Positions 25,328-33,370 are shown, counted from the first letter of the stretch. The stretch is DNA of 50,839 nucleotides from Actinobacteria bacterium OK074 (GCA_001298575.1 LJCV01000271.1:1-50839); one strand, 5' to 3'. A program made the numbers and translations. Notes: generated by a model from the sequence alone, not told the origin.

Positions 25328-25681
25328 GGGACACATCCTTCGAATGGGTCTTGACTGCGCAGTCGGTGCGGGTACGGATGCGCGGCGCTGCGGCACTGGG
25401 GCGTCGCGTGAGCGGCATCAGGACGCCGCGGTACTGCCCCGCAGCCTGTCAACAGGCGGTTTCCCGATCATTGCCCGAGTGTGAACCCCGTGTTACCCGG
25501 GGCTTGTGTGCCGGTTATCACTGGGGGGGGGGGGGGGGGGGTGCGCGGTGCCGGTCGCCACCTGCGGGGCTGTCCTGAGCATGACGTCTCGTATGCGATG
25601 GGAATAGGGGCGGGGGGGGGGGGTAGGGAGCGCTCGCGGAGGGTCCTGGCCCGGCGGTTCCTGTGGGCCGGTGCGCTCCGC
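25328..25681. other. glnII promoter region with two long G tracts
   Basis: Besides the GlnR-like array, this gap contains runs of 19 G (25523-25541) and 12 G (25612-25623) between glnII and the end of the ArsC-like gene. I see no coding sequence; the poly-G stretches are atypical even for this GC content and prone to sequencing error. Confidence 0.7.
25448..25496 (-). promoter_or_regulatory. GlnR-like 11-bp-periodic boxes upstream of glnII
   Basis: Read toward glnII, five pentamers start exactly 11 bp apart: GTAAC, TTCAC, GCAAT, GAAAC, TTGAC. The first and fourth match the GlnR a-site (gTnAc) and b-site (GaAAc) exactly; the others are degenerate. The region lies 120-170 bases before the start codon. 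Confidence 0.55.
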
Positions 25682-26041
25682 TCAGCGGGACAGCGCCTCG
25701 CGTACCGCCTCGTCCGTGCGGGCCACCACCGCCGTGCCGTCCTCCGCGGTGATGATCGGCCGCTGGATCAGCCGCGGATGCTCGGCGAGCGCCCGCACCC
25801 ACCGCTCGCGCGCGTCGGCGTCCCGCGCCCACTCCTTGAGCCCCAACTCCTTGGCGACGGGCTCCTGCGTCCGCACGATGTCCCACGGTTCGAGCCCGAG
25901 CCGCTCCAGTACGGCGCTGATCTCCGCGGCGCTCGGCACGTCCTCCAGGTAGCGCCGGACGGTGTACTCGGCCCCCTCCGCGTCGAGCAGCGAGAGGGCG
26001 CTTCGGCACTTCGAGCACGCGGGATTGATCCAGATCTCCAT
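25682..26041 (-). CDS. ArsC/Spx-family arsenate reductase-like protein
   Basis: A 119-residue thioredoxin-fold protein of the ArsC family. It starts MEIWINPACSKCRSALSLL, with the reactive cysteine at position 9 and a second at 12, then QRPII in the usual distal place for this fold. Characterised members reduce arsenate using glutathione or glutaredoxin, but many, including YfgD and Spx-like proteins, do not. No ars operon genes are adjacent, so an arsenic role is not implied. The ATG at 26041 is preferred because the longer frame adds residues absent from the family. Confidence 0.85.
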   Translation of the reverse strand: MEIWINPACSKCRSALSLLDAEGAEYTVRRYLEDVPSAAEISAVLERLGLEPWDIVRTQEPVAKELGLKEWARDADARERWVRALAEHPRLIQRPIITAEDGTAVVARTDEAVREALSR

Positions 26042-26211
26042 GCCCGACACGCTAGTCGAAAACCCGTCTCCCACCTCTGTCACACCGTGCTCAAAGCGCC
26101 CTTGGCCAGGGGCGATTGTCAGTGGTGGGCAGTAAAATAGAAGCAGTGTTCGAGGGTGGGGCGCCGGGGGAGTCCAGGCTGCCGTGCCCTGATCGCGACA
26201 GGAGGATGCCC

Positions 26212-26544
26212 ATGCCCGCTGCCGCTCCGACGTCCAAGACGCACCAGACGTACAAGCCGAAGCCGACCCAGTCCACGTCCCGCAGGACGGTCCAACTCGA
26301 CCTTCCCTACGCCCCGGTGGCCAAGCGGCCGCTGCCGCCGGGACGGCCCCGTGAGTGGTACGTCAGCCACAACCGCCGCCTCAAGGCGATGCGGTTGGCG
26401 ATCGCGCTGCTCGACTCCGGGGTGTTCGTGGCGAACCAGGCCCGCGACGAGACGATTCGCAGCACGGCGGAGCTGATTGGTGTGCACGCGCCGTCGGACA
26501 CCACGTGTCATATGGTGCGGGCGTTGATGAAGTACAGCCGCTAG
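26212..26544 (+). CDS. Unrecognised 110-residue protein near glnII
   Basis: I do not recognise this protein. The first 45 residues are Thr/Lys/Pro-rich and look disordered. The rest is helical and basic (YVSHNRRLKAMRLAIALLDSGVF, RDETIRSTAELIGVHAPSDT) and reads like a small helix-turn-helix-like module. A GGAGG site in GACAGGAGGATGCCCATG favours the second ATG (26212), 6 bases after it, over the first (26206). It is divergent from the ArsC-like gene and convergent with the AlkZ-like gene. There is no signal peptide or membrane segment. Confidence 0.75.
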   Translation: MPAAAPTSKTHQTYKPKPTQSTSRRTVQLDLPYAPVAKRPLPPGRPREWYVSHNRRLKAMRLAIALLDSGVFVANQARDETIRSTAELIGVHAPSDTTCHMVRALMKYSR

Positions 26545-26577
26545 CTCCGCGTGTAGCTCCGCTGGTTCGGCAGGTAT

Positions 26578-26640
26578 TTTGCTGCGGGCCGGTGGGGGCC
26601 GGTCGCGCAGTTCCCCGCGCCCCTTTCGGGGCGCGGTGGG
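26578..26640 (+). repeat. Dispersed 3'-end hairpin element, copy 4 (short type)
   Basis: GGTCGCGCAGTTCCCCGCGC followed by CCC-TTTC-GGGGCGCG. The perfect CGCGCCCC/GGGGCGCG hairpin lies about 25 bases from the stop of the AlkZ-like gene, in a convergent gap. Confidence 0.78.
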
Positions 26641-26655
26641 CTGCGCGACCTCCGG

Positions 26656-27858
26656 TTACGGCGTCGCCAACTCCCGTTCCAGTGGCGTGCGGAAGCGTGG
26701 GGTCACGCGGGCCTCGCCCAGCCAGGTCCGGAGCCGGGCCGCTTCCGTCTCGATCGCCGTGCGGGCCTCGCGGTCCACGGTCTCCAGGAGCCGCCAGGCC
26801 ACTTCCCCGTCCGGGCGTTGGGCCCAGGCGCCCACCACGCGGCCGTTCCACCACACCGTCGGGCCGATGTTGCCGCTGCCGTCGAACAGGGCGGGGCGCG
26901 ACTCCGGTGCCAGGTACCAGTCCCGGTCCTGCCAGCCCATCGCGGTGGGGTCGAGGCCGGGCAGGAGCGCCGCCCATGGCTCCGACTCCCCTTCCGGGGG
27001 CGGGAGTTCCACGTCCTCCGGCGTTACGTACGCCGTGGCGCCGCCCTCCAGTGACACCTCCACCGCGCCGATCGACGCCAACGCCCGCCGTACGTCGGTG
27101 ACTTTCCAGCCCGTCCACCACTTCAGGTCTGCCTCGGTCGCCGGACCGCACGCGGTGAGCCAGCGGTGCAGCAGGTCCAACTGGGCTTCCCGTGCCGGTA
27201 GTTCGGGGTGCGGTGGGGCCACCGCCCAGCGGAACTGGCCCGAGGTCCACGACCCCAGCGGCCGGCCCCGTACCACCCGGCCCTCCACCCCGAGCACCCG
27301 CATCAGCCGGGACGAGACGGTGTGCTCGTTCTCGTACTTCTTCCCGGCGCCGTGCGTGAAGTGTTCCCTCAACCGCGGCTCGTCCAGCACGAGTTCGTTC
27401 ACCGTGGCCTGGCCGCGGCGGGCCAGTGCGGTGAGCGCCGCGGCCTCCACCTCGGTGAGCCACGCCTCGGTCAGCCGGCCGGCGCTGCCGGTGGCCATGT
27501 CCTTCACCAGCGCGGCCCGCGCCTTCGCGGCGATGTCCAGCGCCGTCGACGCGTGCACCACGGCCGCGAGTTCCGTCGGGAACACGAACACGGTGTGCCG
27601 CATGCCGTGCATCCGCACCAGCGTCCGGTCCTCGTACAGTGCCCGTTCCAGCGCCGGTACGGTCTTGGTCGCGTCCGCGAGACGGGTCCCGACGGCCAGA
27701 TACACCGTCGCCGGGTCGGTGCCGTGCAGCGCGACCAGGGCCTCGGCGACCTCCTCGGGCGTGGCGGCCCGCGCGGCCGGGGCCAGCCGGTGCCGTAGCG
27801 CGAGCCGTGCCCGCCGCTCGGCCGTGCCGATGTGCCGCCGTCGCTGCCCCTCGCCCAT
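26656..27858 (-). CDS. Winged-helix DNA-binding protein (HTH_42, AlkZ-like)
   Basis: A 400-residue member of the HTH_42 family (tandem winged helices), which includes AlkZ, the DNA glycosylase that unhooks azinomycin crosslinks in Streptomyces sahachiroi, and E. coli YcaQ. Family features visible are RLALRHRLAP, the segment ALHGTDPATVYLAV, MHGMRHTVFVFP, and the C-terminal GNIGPTVWWNGRVVGAW. In active AlkZ/YcaQ proteins the catalytic motif is Q-x-Q or Q-x-D. I do not see a convincing equivalent here (LHGTDP occupies that region), so activity is uncertain. It is followed downstream by repeat copy 4. Confidence 0.83.
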   Translation of the reverse strand: MGEGQRRRHIGTAERRARLALRHRLAPAARAATPEEVAEALVALHGTDPATVYLAVGTRLADATKTVPALERALYEDRTLVRMHGMRHTVFVFPTELAAVVHASTALDIAAKARAALVKDMATGSAGRLTEAWLTEVEAAALTALARRGQATVNELVLDEPRLREHFTHGAGKKYENEHTVSSRLMRVLGVEGRVVRGRPLGSWTSGQFRWAVAPPHPELPAREAQLDLLHRWLTACGPATEADLKWWTGWKVTDVRRALASIGAVEVSLEGGATAYVTPEDVELPPPEGESEPWAALLPGLDPTAMGWQDRDWYLAPESRPALFDGSGNIGPTVWWNGRVVGAWAQRPDGEVAWRLLETVDREARTAIETEAARLRTWLGEARVTPRFRTPLERELATP

Positions 27859-27953
27859 CGCCGTCGCCTTTCAGTCGGCTCGCCCGGTTGCCCGGCGGTA
27901 GGGCCATTCTCCCGGGAGCGCCGCGTCGGCGCCCGGCAGCGACACCGGTGTCC

Positions 27954-28688
27954 CTACCGCCCGGGCACCCCCGCGAGCACCGCGTCCACCAGCCGCCGCC
28001 GGTCCTCCTCGTGGTCCCGCAACCACATGCCCAACGCGTGGTCCGCGTCGGGGAGTTGGAGCCGGGTGAAGCGTGCCTTCGTGCTCAGCGCGGTGGCCAG
28101 CGCCGCCGTCACCCCGGGTGGGATCACCGCGTCCGTGCCCGGCACCGCGAGTACCGCGTGGCCGCCGTACGCGCGCAGTACGTCCAGCGCGGGTGCGGCG
28201 CGCCAACTGCCCGGCGTACGGATGAGCGTGCTGAACGCCCCGCCTCCGTCGCCGAACGGCAGGTCCCAGGCCCCGGCCGCGTACACGGCGGGCGCGCACA
28301 GGGCGATGGCCGCGACCCGGTCGCCGTAGTGCCGTACGAGGTCCGCGACGGTCTGGCCGCTCATGCTGAAGCCGACCAGAACCAGCGGGCCCGGCGCGGG
28401 AGTTCGGGCGTCGATCACGGCGACCGCCTGCTCGAAACGGCGGCGCAGGCTCAACTCCCGTAGTGCGCCCGTACTCTGGCCGTGTCCGGAGAAGTCGAAG
28501 GCGATGGCCCGGCAGCCCCGGGCCGTGAACTCCCCGAGCAGCGGCAGCAGTCGATCCTTGCTGCCGGTGCCCGCGCCGTGCAGTACGACGGCGGTGGCGC
28601 GCGTACCGCCGTCGCCGTAGACCCCGCTGAGGTGCTCACCGTCGTACGGAAGGGTGAACGGCGAGAAGGCGCAGGAGAGTTCGGTCAT
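27954..28688 (-). CDS. Alpha/beta hydrolase
   Basis: A 244-residue serine-hydrolase fold protein. The oxyanion region reads VVLHGAGTGSKDR, a strand ends FDFSGHGQS, and the nucleophile elbow is GFSMSG (G-x-S-x-G). An Asp (PGTDAVIPP) and a His (DADHALGMW) are suitably placed to complete a triad. No signal peptide is evident. The substrate is unknown; the family includes esterases, peptidases and dienelactone hydrolase-like enzymes. The ATG at 28688 begins MTELSCAFSPF; the longer frame adds an unlikely Arg-rich leader. It lies 95 bases upstream of, and in the same direction as, the AlkZ-like gene. Confidence 0.87.
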   Translation of the reverse strand: MTELSCAFSPFTLPYDGEHLSGVYGDGGTRATAVVLHGAGTGSKDRLLPLLGEFTARGCRAIAFDFSGHGQSTGALRELSLRRRFEQAVAVIDARTPAPGPLVLVGFSMSGQTVADLVRHYGDRVAAIALCAPAVYAAGAWDLPFGDGGGAFSTLIRTPGSWRAAPALDVLRAYGGHAVLAVPGTDAVIPPGVTAALATALSTKARFTRLQLPDADHALGMWLRDHEEDRRRLVDAVLAGVPGR

Positions 28689-28858
28689 GGGCCCATTGAC
28701 GCACGCGCGTGGACGGGAGCGGCAAGCCGCACCCCTCCGTGCGTCTCCCCGTATCCCTTCGTTCCGGAGTGGCATCATCCGGCGTCCCCGGCGCTAGTCT
28801 CTACCCTTTACGAACCCCCCACGCACCCGAGAAAACTCCCTGCACACGGAGGCCCGTC

Positions 28859-29152
28859 ATGGGCACCATCGTCATTGCCGGAATCGTCGTCCTGGTCGTC
28901 CTGGGGTTCGGGAACCACGCCTGGTGGCTCGCCGCAGTCGCCGTGCTCTTCCTGTACTACCGGTACGGGCGGCAGGAGGGCACCGACTCGACCTCGGCCC
29001 GCTCGTCCGGATCGTCGGGATCGGGGTCGTCGGGATCGACGCCCGCCAGCTACCAGGCGTACCGGGCCCGCCGCGACCGCCAGGCCAAGTGGGAGCGCCG
29101 CTACCGCCGCGAGCGCCCCATGGAGTCCCGGCGCCAGGACCGCGGCAAGTAG
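28859..29152 (+). CDS. Small membrane protein with basic C-terminal tail
   Basis: A 97-residue protein. Residues 3-36 are hydrophobic (IVIAGIVVLVVLGF, then WWLAAVAVLFLYYRYG) and form one long or two short membrane segments. A Ser/Gly linker around 45-60 is followed by a strongly basic tail (YRARRDRQAKWERRYRRER). The tail may contact membrane lipid or nucleic acid. The ATG follows ACGGAGG. It is convergent with pspAB. No family name is recognised, but similar small proteins are common beside pspAB-htpX in Streptomyces as I recall. Confidence 0.75.
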   Translation: MGTIVIAGIVVLVVLGFGNHAWWLAAVAVLFLYYRYGRQEGTDSTSARSSGSSGSGSSGSTPASYQAYRARRDRQAKWERRYRRERPMESRRQDRGK

Positions 29153-29199
29153 CGCCGAACGAAGGGCGGTTCAGAAGGGCGGTTCAGAAGGGCGGTGGT

Positions 29200-29796
29200 T
29201 CAGATGCCCGGCGCGCCCCAGATCGGGAACCACCGGCTCAAGTCCTGCTCGATCCGCAGGTCGTTGCCGAGCGTGGCCTTGACCTGGAGTTCCAGCGAGT
29301 TGTCACGGCGTTCGAGGGGCTGCCCGTTCTCGTCGGAGAGGGGGGCGAACGGATAGAAGGTGCCGCGCTTGTAGAGGTAGACCAGCCCGAGCCGCCGTCC
29401 GCGCTCGTCGCCGAACCCGGCCACGGAGCACAGGAGTTGGGGCCCGAAGCCGTTGACCTCCATCGCGCTGTTCACCGCGTGCAGATCGTTGACGAGGTCG
29501 GTGATCTGGTCCGGGGTACGGCTGGAGACGAGCCACGAGTAGCCGTAGCCGTCCTGCTTCAGCTCCACCGGCGGCCCGGTGCGGTCGGTGTCCGCGTCGA
29601 GCAGGGCCTGGACCTCGCGGTGGGTCTGGGCGAAGGCCGCGCCCTCGACCGTGGCGAAGCAGACCGCCCCGTTCCCGGTCGGGGTGAAACCGGCGGCGGC
29701 CTCCAGCGTGATGGCCGCCGACGGCAGCGCGAAGAGCTGGTCGAGATCGGGCACGACGGGCTTCGTACGGCCGAGGAGGATGTCGAGGAAGCCCAT
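29200..29796 (-). CDS. pspAB: PspA-associated protein PspAB
   Basis: A 198-residue soluble protein beginning MGFLDILLGRTKPVVPDLD, the characteristic opening of PspAB. It has the conserved middle GYGYSWLVSSRTPDQITDLV and the end DLRIEQDLSRWFPIWG. It belongs to the phage-shock/envelope-stress network of actinobacteria and is usually encoded with HtpX, as here. The pspAB start lies 6 bases after the htpX stop, so the two are almost certainly co-translated. Its molecular role is unknown; quality control of membrane proteins together with HtpX is an inference. Confidence 0.88.
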   Translation of the reverse strand: MGFLDILLGRTKPVVPDLDQLFALPSAAITLEAAAGFTPTGNGAVCFATVEGAAFAQTHREVQALLDADTDRTGPPVELKQDGYGYSWLVSSRTPDQITDLVNDLHAVNSAMEVNGFGPQLLCSVAGFGDERGRRLGLVYLYKRGTFYPFAPLSDENGQPLERRDNSLELQVKATLGNDLRIEQDLSRWFPIWGAPGI

Positions 29797-29802
29797 GAAA
29801 CC

Positions 29803-30735
29803 TCAGTCTGCCTTTCCGAGCGATCCGGGCGCCGCCGGTTCGCCCAGCTCCGCGGAGATACGGCCGAGCTGTTCGAGCCGCTGCTCCAGGCTGGGGTGGG
29901 TGGAGAAGTACTTCGAGATGCCGGGCTCGGCGCCGAACGCGGGCGTGAAGTAGAACGCGTTGAACGCCTGTGCCGTGCGCAGATCCTTGGTCGGGATGCG
30001 GGCGATGTCGCCGTCGAGCTTGGTGAGCGCGGAGGCGAGCGCCGAGGGCCGCCCGGTGAGCAGCGCGGCCGAACGGTCGGCGGCGAGCTCGCGGTAGCGG
30101 GACAGGGCGCGGATGAGGACGAAACTGATGGCGTAGACGGCGGCGGAGACGCCCATGACGACGGCGAAGACGGCGACGGTGTTCTGGTCCTTCCGGCCGC
30201 GCCCGCCGAACAGCTCGGAGTAGAACGCGAACCGGACGATCAGCCCCGCGATGACGCCGAGGAAGGACGCGATGGTGATCACGGCGACGTCCTTGTGCGC
30301 CACGTGCGACAACTCGTGCGCGAGGACGCCCTCCAGCTCGTCGGCCTCCAGCCGGCGCAGCAGCCCGCTGGTGACACAGACGACGGCGTGATCGGCGTTG
30401 CGCCCGGTGGCGAACGCGTTGGGCATGTCCAGATCCGAGACGGCGACCAGCGGCTTCGGCATGTCGGCGACCGCGCACAACCGGTCCACGACCCCGTGCA
30501 GCTGCGGGTACTCCTCCCGCTCGACGACACGGCCGCGCATCGCGTACAGGGCGATCCGGTCGGAGAACCAGTACTGCGCCCCCAGCACGACCGCCGCGAT
30601 CACCACGACGAGTACCCAGGACTTCAGCAGCACGATCAGCGCACCGATGAACACCACATACAGCAGACCGAGCAGAAACATGGTGACCGTCATCCGCACG
30701 GTCAGCCGACGATCGCTCCGGAACCGGCTCTGCAT
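29803..30735 (-). CDS. htpX: Membrane zinc metalloprotease HtpX
   Basis: A 310-residue M48 protease that degrades misfolded membrane proteins. Two N-terminal membrane segments (about 14-36 and 38-56) precede the protease domain. The zinc motif HELSH is at residues 140-144 (His140, Glu141, His144), followed by a further hydrophobic pair around 150-205. A downstream acidic ligand lies in the RELAADRSAALL motif. The substrate-side MPNAFATGRN motif is conserved. The product should face the cytosol. It forms a two-gene unit with pspAB. Confidence 0.95.
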   Translation of the reverse strand: MQSRFRSDRRLTVRMTVTMFLLGLLYVVFIGALIVLLKSWVLVVVIAAVVLGAQYWFSDRIALYAMRGRVVEREEYPQLHGVVDRLCAVADMPKPLVAVSDLDMPNAFATGRNADHAVVCVTSGLLRRLEADELEGVLAHELSHVAHKDVAVITIASFLGVIAGLIVRFAFYSELFGGRGRKDQNTVAVFAVVMGVSAAVYAISFVLIRALSRYRELAADRSAALLTGRPSALASALTKLDGDIARIPTKDLRTAQAFNAFYFTPAFGAEPGISKYFSTHPSLEQRLEQLGRISAELGEPAAPGSLGKAD

Positions 30736-30959
30736 CCCGCATCACCCCGCAGTAAGAAACCGCAGCCAGACACTCGTCCCACCATCCATTGTGCGCCCAC
30801 CGACGCCCATGAACAGGTTCCGAACGGCCCTGGTCCGGGCAAAGAAAGCAGGCCGCCGTCCGGACCGTGACCGGGACGCCGTGGGGCACCGCGGACGGCG
30901 AGCCCGGCGACGCGGCGCTCGTGCCGATCGAGGTGCCGCCCCCGACGGCCGACGACAGC

Positions 30960-30998
30960 GGGCCCCCGCCGTTCCCGTGAGGGGAGCGGCGGGGGCCC
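30960..30998 (-). terminator. glnA transcription terminator
   Basis: GGGCCCCCGCCGTTCCC pairs with GGGGAGCGGCGGGGGCCC across a short GTGA-type loop, with one internal mismatch region. It begins 40 bases past the glnA stop. Confidence 0.85.
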
Positions 30999-31037
30999 GG
31001 TGTTCAGGCCGCGGGGCTAACGGGTCGCCGGGCGGGA

Positions 31038-32447
31038 TCACACGTCGAAGTACAGCTCGAACTCGTGCGGGTGCGGGCGGAGCTGGAGCGGGGCGATCTC
31101 GTTCGTGCGCTTGTAGTCGATCCAGGTCTCGATCAGGTCGGACGTGAAGACGTCGCCCGCGAGGAGGAACTCGTGGTCGCGCTCAAGGGAGTCCAGGACG
31201 GCCGGGAGGGAGGTCGGGACCTGGGGGACGCCCGCGTGCTCCTCGGGGGCCAGCTCGTAGAGGTCCTTGTCGATCGGCTCGGCCGGCTCGATCTTGTTCT
31301 TGATGCCGTCCAGGCCCGCCAGCAGGAGCGCGGAGAAGGCCAGGTACGGGTTGCCGGAGGAGTCGGGCGCGCGGAACTCGACGCGCTTGGCCTTCGGGTT
31401 GGAGCCCGTGATCGGGATACGCATCGCGGCGGAGCGGTTGCGCTGCGAGTAGACCAGGTTGACCGGCGCCTCGAAGCCCGGGACCAGACGGTGGTACGAG
31501 TTCACCGTCGGGTTGGTGAAGGCCAGCAGCGACGGGGCGTGCTTCAGGATGCCGCCGATGTAGAAGCGGGCGAGGTCCGACAGACCCGCGTAGCCGGCCT
31601 CGTCGTAGAAGAGCGGGGAGCCGCCAGTCCACAGCGACGAGTGGACGTGCATGCCCGAGCCGTTGTCGCCGAAGATCGGCTTCGGCATGAAGGTCGCGGT
31701 CTTGCCGTTGCGCCAGGCCACGTTCTTCACGATGTACTTGAAGAGCTGGAGGTCGTCGGCCGCGGCGAGCAGCGTGTTGAACTTGTAGTTGATCTCGGCC
31801 TGGCCGGCGGTGCCCACCTCGTGGTGCTGGCGCTCGACCTGGAGGCCGGAGTTCTCCAGCTCCAGGGAGATCTCCGCACGCAGGTCGGCGAAGTGGTCGA
31901 CCGGCGGGGTCGGGAAGTAGCCGCCCTTGTAACGGACCTTGTAACCGCGGTTGTTCTCGACGTTGCCCGTGTTCCAGGCGCCGGCCTCGGAGTCGATCTC
32001 GTAGAAGGCGCCGTTGGCCTTCGTCTCGAAGCGGGCCGAGTCGAAGACGTAGAACTCGGCCTCGGGGCCGAAGTACGCGGTGTCGGCGATGCCGGTGGAG
32101 GCCAGGTACGCCTCGGCCTTCTTCGCCACGTTCCGCGGGTCACGGGAGTACTGCTCACCGGTGATCGGGTCGTGGATGAAGAAGTTGATGTTGACCGTCT
32201 TGTCGCGGCGGAAGGGGTCGACGCGCGCGGTGGACAGGTCGGCGCGGAGCGCCATGTCGGACTCGTGGATGGCCTGGAAGCCGCGGATGGAGGAGCCGTC
32301 GAAGGCCAGTTCCTCGTCCGGGTCGAAGGCCGTCGCCGGCACCGTGAAGTGCTGCATCACGCCCGGCAGATCGCAGAATCGGACGTCGACGAACTTGACG
32401 TCCTCGTCCGCGATGAACTTCTTGGCGTCGTCGGCGTTCTGGAACAT
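31038..32447 (-). CDS. glnA: Glutamine synthetase type I (GlnA)
   Basis: A 469-residue dodecameric glutamine synthetase of the GSI-beta type. Motifs are DGSSIRGF, the metal-binding FGPEAEFYVFD, the ATP motif NGSGMHVHSS, and the glutamate/arginine loop NRSAAMRIP. The adenylylation loop reads DKDLYEL, placing the target tyrosine at residue 397, so it is a substrate of GlnE encoded at 80-3127. The ATG at 32447 is preceded by AGGAGGAG. A complete GlnR site lies about 100-135 bases upstream and a strong hairpin terminates the gene. It is the main ammonia-assimilating enzyme under nitrogen limitation. Confidence 0.98.
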   Translation of the reverse strand: MFQNADDAKKFIADEDVKFVDVRFCDLPGVMQHFTVPATAFDPDEELAFDGSSIRGFQAIHESDMALRADLSTARVDPFRRDKTVNINFFIHDPITGEQYSRDPRNVAKKAEAYLASTGIADTAYFGPEAEFYVFDSARFETKANGAFYEIDSEAGAWNTGNVENNRGYKVRYKGGYFPTPPVDHFADLRAEISLELENSGLQVERQHHEVGTAGQAEINYKFNTLLAAADDLQLFKYIVKNVAWRNGKTATFMPKPIFGDNGSGMHVHSSLWTGGSPLFYDEAGYAGLSDLARFYIGGILKHAPSLLAFTNPTVNSYHRLVPGFEAPVNLVYSQRNRSAAMRIPITGSNPKAKRVEFRAPDSSGNPYLAFSALLLAGLDGIKNKIEPAEPIDKDLYELAPEEHAGVPQVPTSLPAVLDSLERDHEFLLAGDVFTSDLIETWIDYKRTNEIAPLQLRPHPHEFELYFDV

Positions 32448-32544
32448 CCAGCTCCTCCTACTCCCGACCTGTCCTGACCGGGGTGGTAGTTCGTGCGTGC
32501 TGCCAGTGCGGTGGCACACGTGCAGCCGACCATAGGGACGCGGG

Positions 32545-32582
32545 ATTTCTCAAGCGTGACCCATTTGTTTCGTACAGGTTAA
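32545..32582 (-). promoter_or_regulatory. Complete four-box GlnR operator of glnA
   Basis: Reading toward glnA: TTAAC, six bases, GAAAC, six bases, GTCAC, six bases, GAAAT. This matches the published a1-b1-a2-b2 GlnR layout (gTnAc-n6-GaAAc, twice) with boxes exactly 11 bp apart. GlnR activates glnA under nitrogen limitation. Confidence 0.88.
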
Positions 32583-32657
32583 CCGGCCCCGTGGTCAGGG
32601 GCGATGGCCCCGACCCCGCCGCACCGGGGGCAATTACGGGCGCAGTACCGTGGACGG

Positions 32658-33125
32658 GTGGACAACAGGCAAGCAATCGGATCCTGGCTCTCCGGCCCCC
32701 GCGCGGCCGCGGAAGAGGCCGGTGCGGACTTCGGTTACCGCGGGGAACAGCTCGGTCTGCCGGAGCAGGGCCCGGGGTCGATCGCCCGCCCCGGCCGCCG
32801 CCTCGGCGCCCTCGTCGTGGACTGGGGCCTGTGCGTCTTGATCGCATACGGCCTCATCACCCACGGCTACACTCCGTCGACCAGTAACTGGGCCCTCCTC
32901 GTCTTCTTCGCCCTCGGCGCACTCACGGTCACCACCATCGGCTTCACCCCGGGCAAGCGGCTCTTCGGACTGCGCGTGGTGGCGGAGGGCACGGGCCGGG
33001 TCGCTCCACTGCGGGCCCTCGTCCGCACGATCCTGCTGTGCCTGGCGGTGCCCGCCCTGATCTGGGACCGCGACGGACGGGGACTGCACGACCGGCTGGC
33101 GCGGACGGTCGAGGTCAGGATCTAG
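32658..33125 (+). CDS. RDD-family membrane protein
   Basis: A 155-residue integral membrane protein with the RDD-domain features: an Arg near the start of the first segment (ARPGRRLGALVVDWGLCV), aspartate in that helix, a second segment (WALLVFFALGALTVTTIGF), the motif GKRLFGLRVV, and a closing LHDRLARTVEV. About three membrane helices. The GTG at 32658 is chosen because it is the last start before the conserved soluble leader; the frame offers an earlier ATG at 32604 without a ribosome site. Divergent from glnA; the function of RDD proteins is mostly unknown, with ion transport suggested for some. Confidence 0.85.
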   Translation: MDNRQAIGSWLSGPRAAAEEAGADFGYRGEQLGLPEQGPGSIARPGRRLGALVVDWGLCVLIAYGLITHGYTPSTSNWALLVFFALGALTVTTIGFTPGKRLFGLRVVAEGTGRVAPLRALVRTILLCLAVPALIWDRDGRGLHDRLARTVEVRI

Positions 33126-33215
33126 GGCAGGACCTCTAGGGGGCAGGGCCTAGGGGGCTTCCCCGTCGTCGGGTAACGGCCTTCCCCATCGTCGGGCAAG
33201 TCTCGGCCGGACTCC

Positions 33216-33285
33216 GGCCCCCGTAAGGGGCGCGGGGAACTGCGCGAGCAACCACGACGTACTCGCACGCGCACACCGACCCAAG
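33216..33285 (-). repeat. Dispersed 3'-end hairpin element, copy 5 (short type)
   Basis: Reverse-orientation copy: GCCCC-CGTA-AGGGGC hairpin followed by GCGGGGAACTGCGCGAGCAA. It is in the convergent gap between the RDD and DUF4191 genes, with the hairpin facing the RDD stop. Confidence 0.75.
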
Positions 33286-33315
33286 CCCCCACGGCGCAAA
33301 GGCGAACAACAACAA

Positions 33316-33350
33316 AGGAGGCCCTGGAACCCAACGGTTCCAAGACCTCC
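33316..33350. terminator. Hairpin between the convergent RDD and DUF4191 genes
   Basis: GGAGGCCCTGGAACC and GGTTCCAAGACCTCC form a stem with G-U pairs and one or two mismatches around CAAC. It ends about 20 bases from the DUF4191 stop and probably terminates that gene. Confidence 0.7.
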
Positions 33351-33370
33351 CTGCTCAAGCCGGCGCAGCG

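Noticed and set aside
30867..30980. 37-codon GTG ORF in the htpX-glnA gap
   Set aside because: No ribosome site, Pro-rich non-descript sequence, and its end lies within the glnA terminator hairpin.
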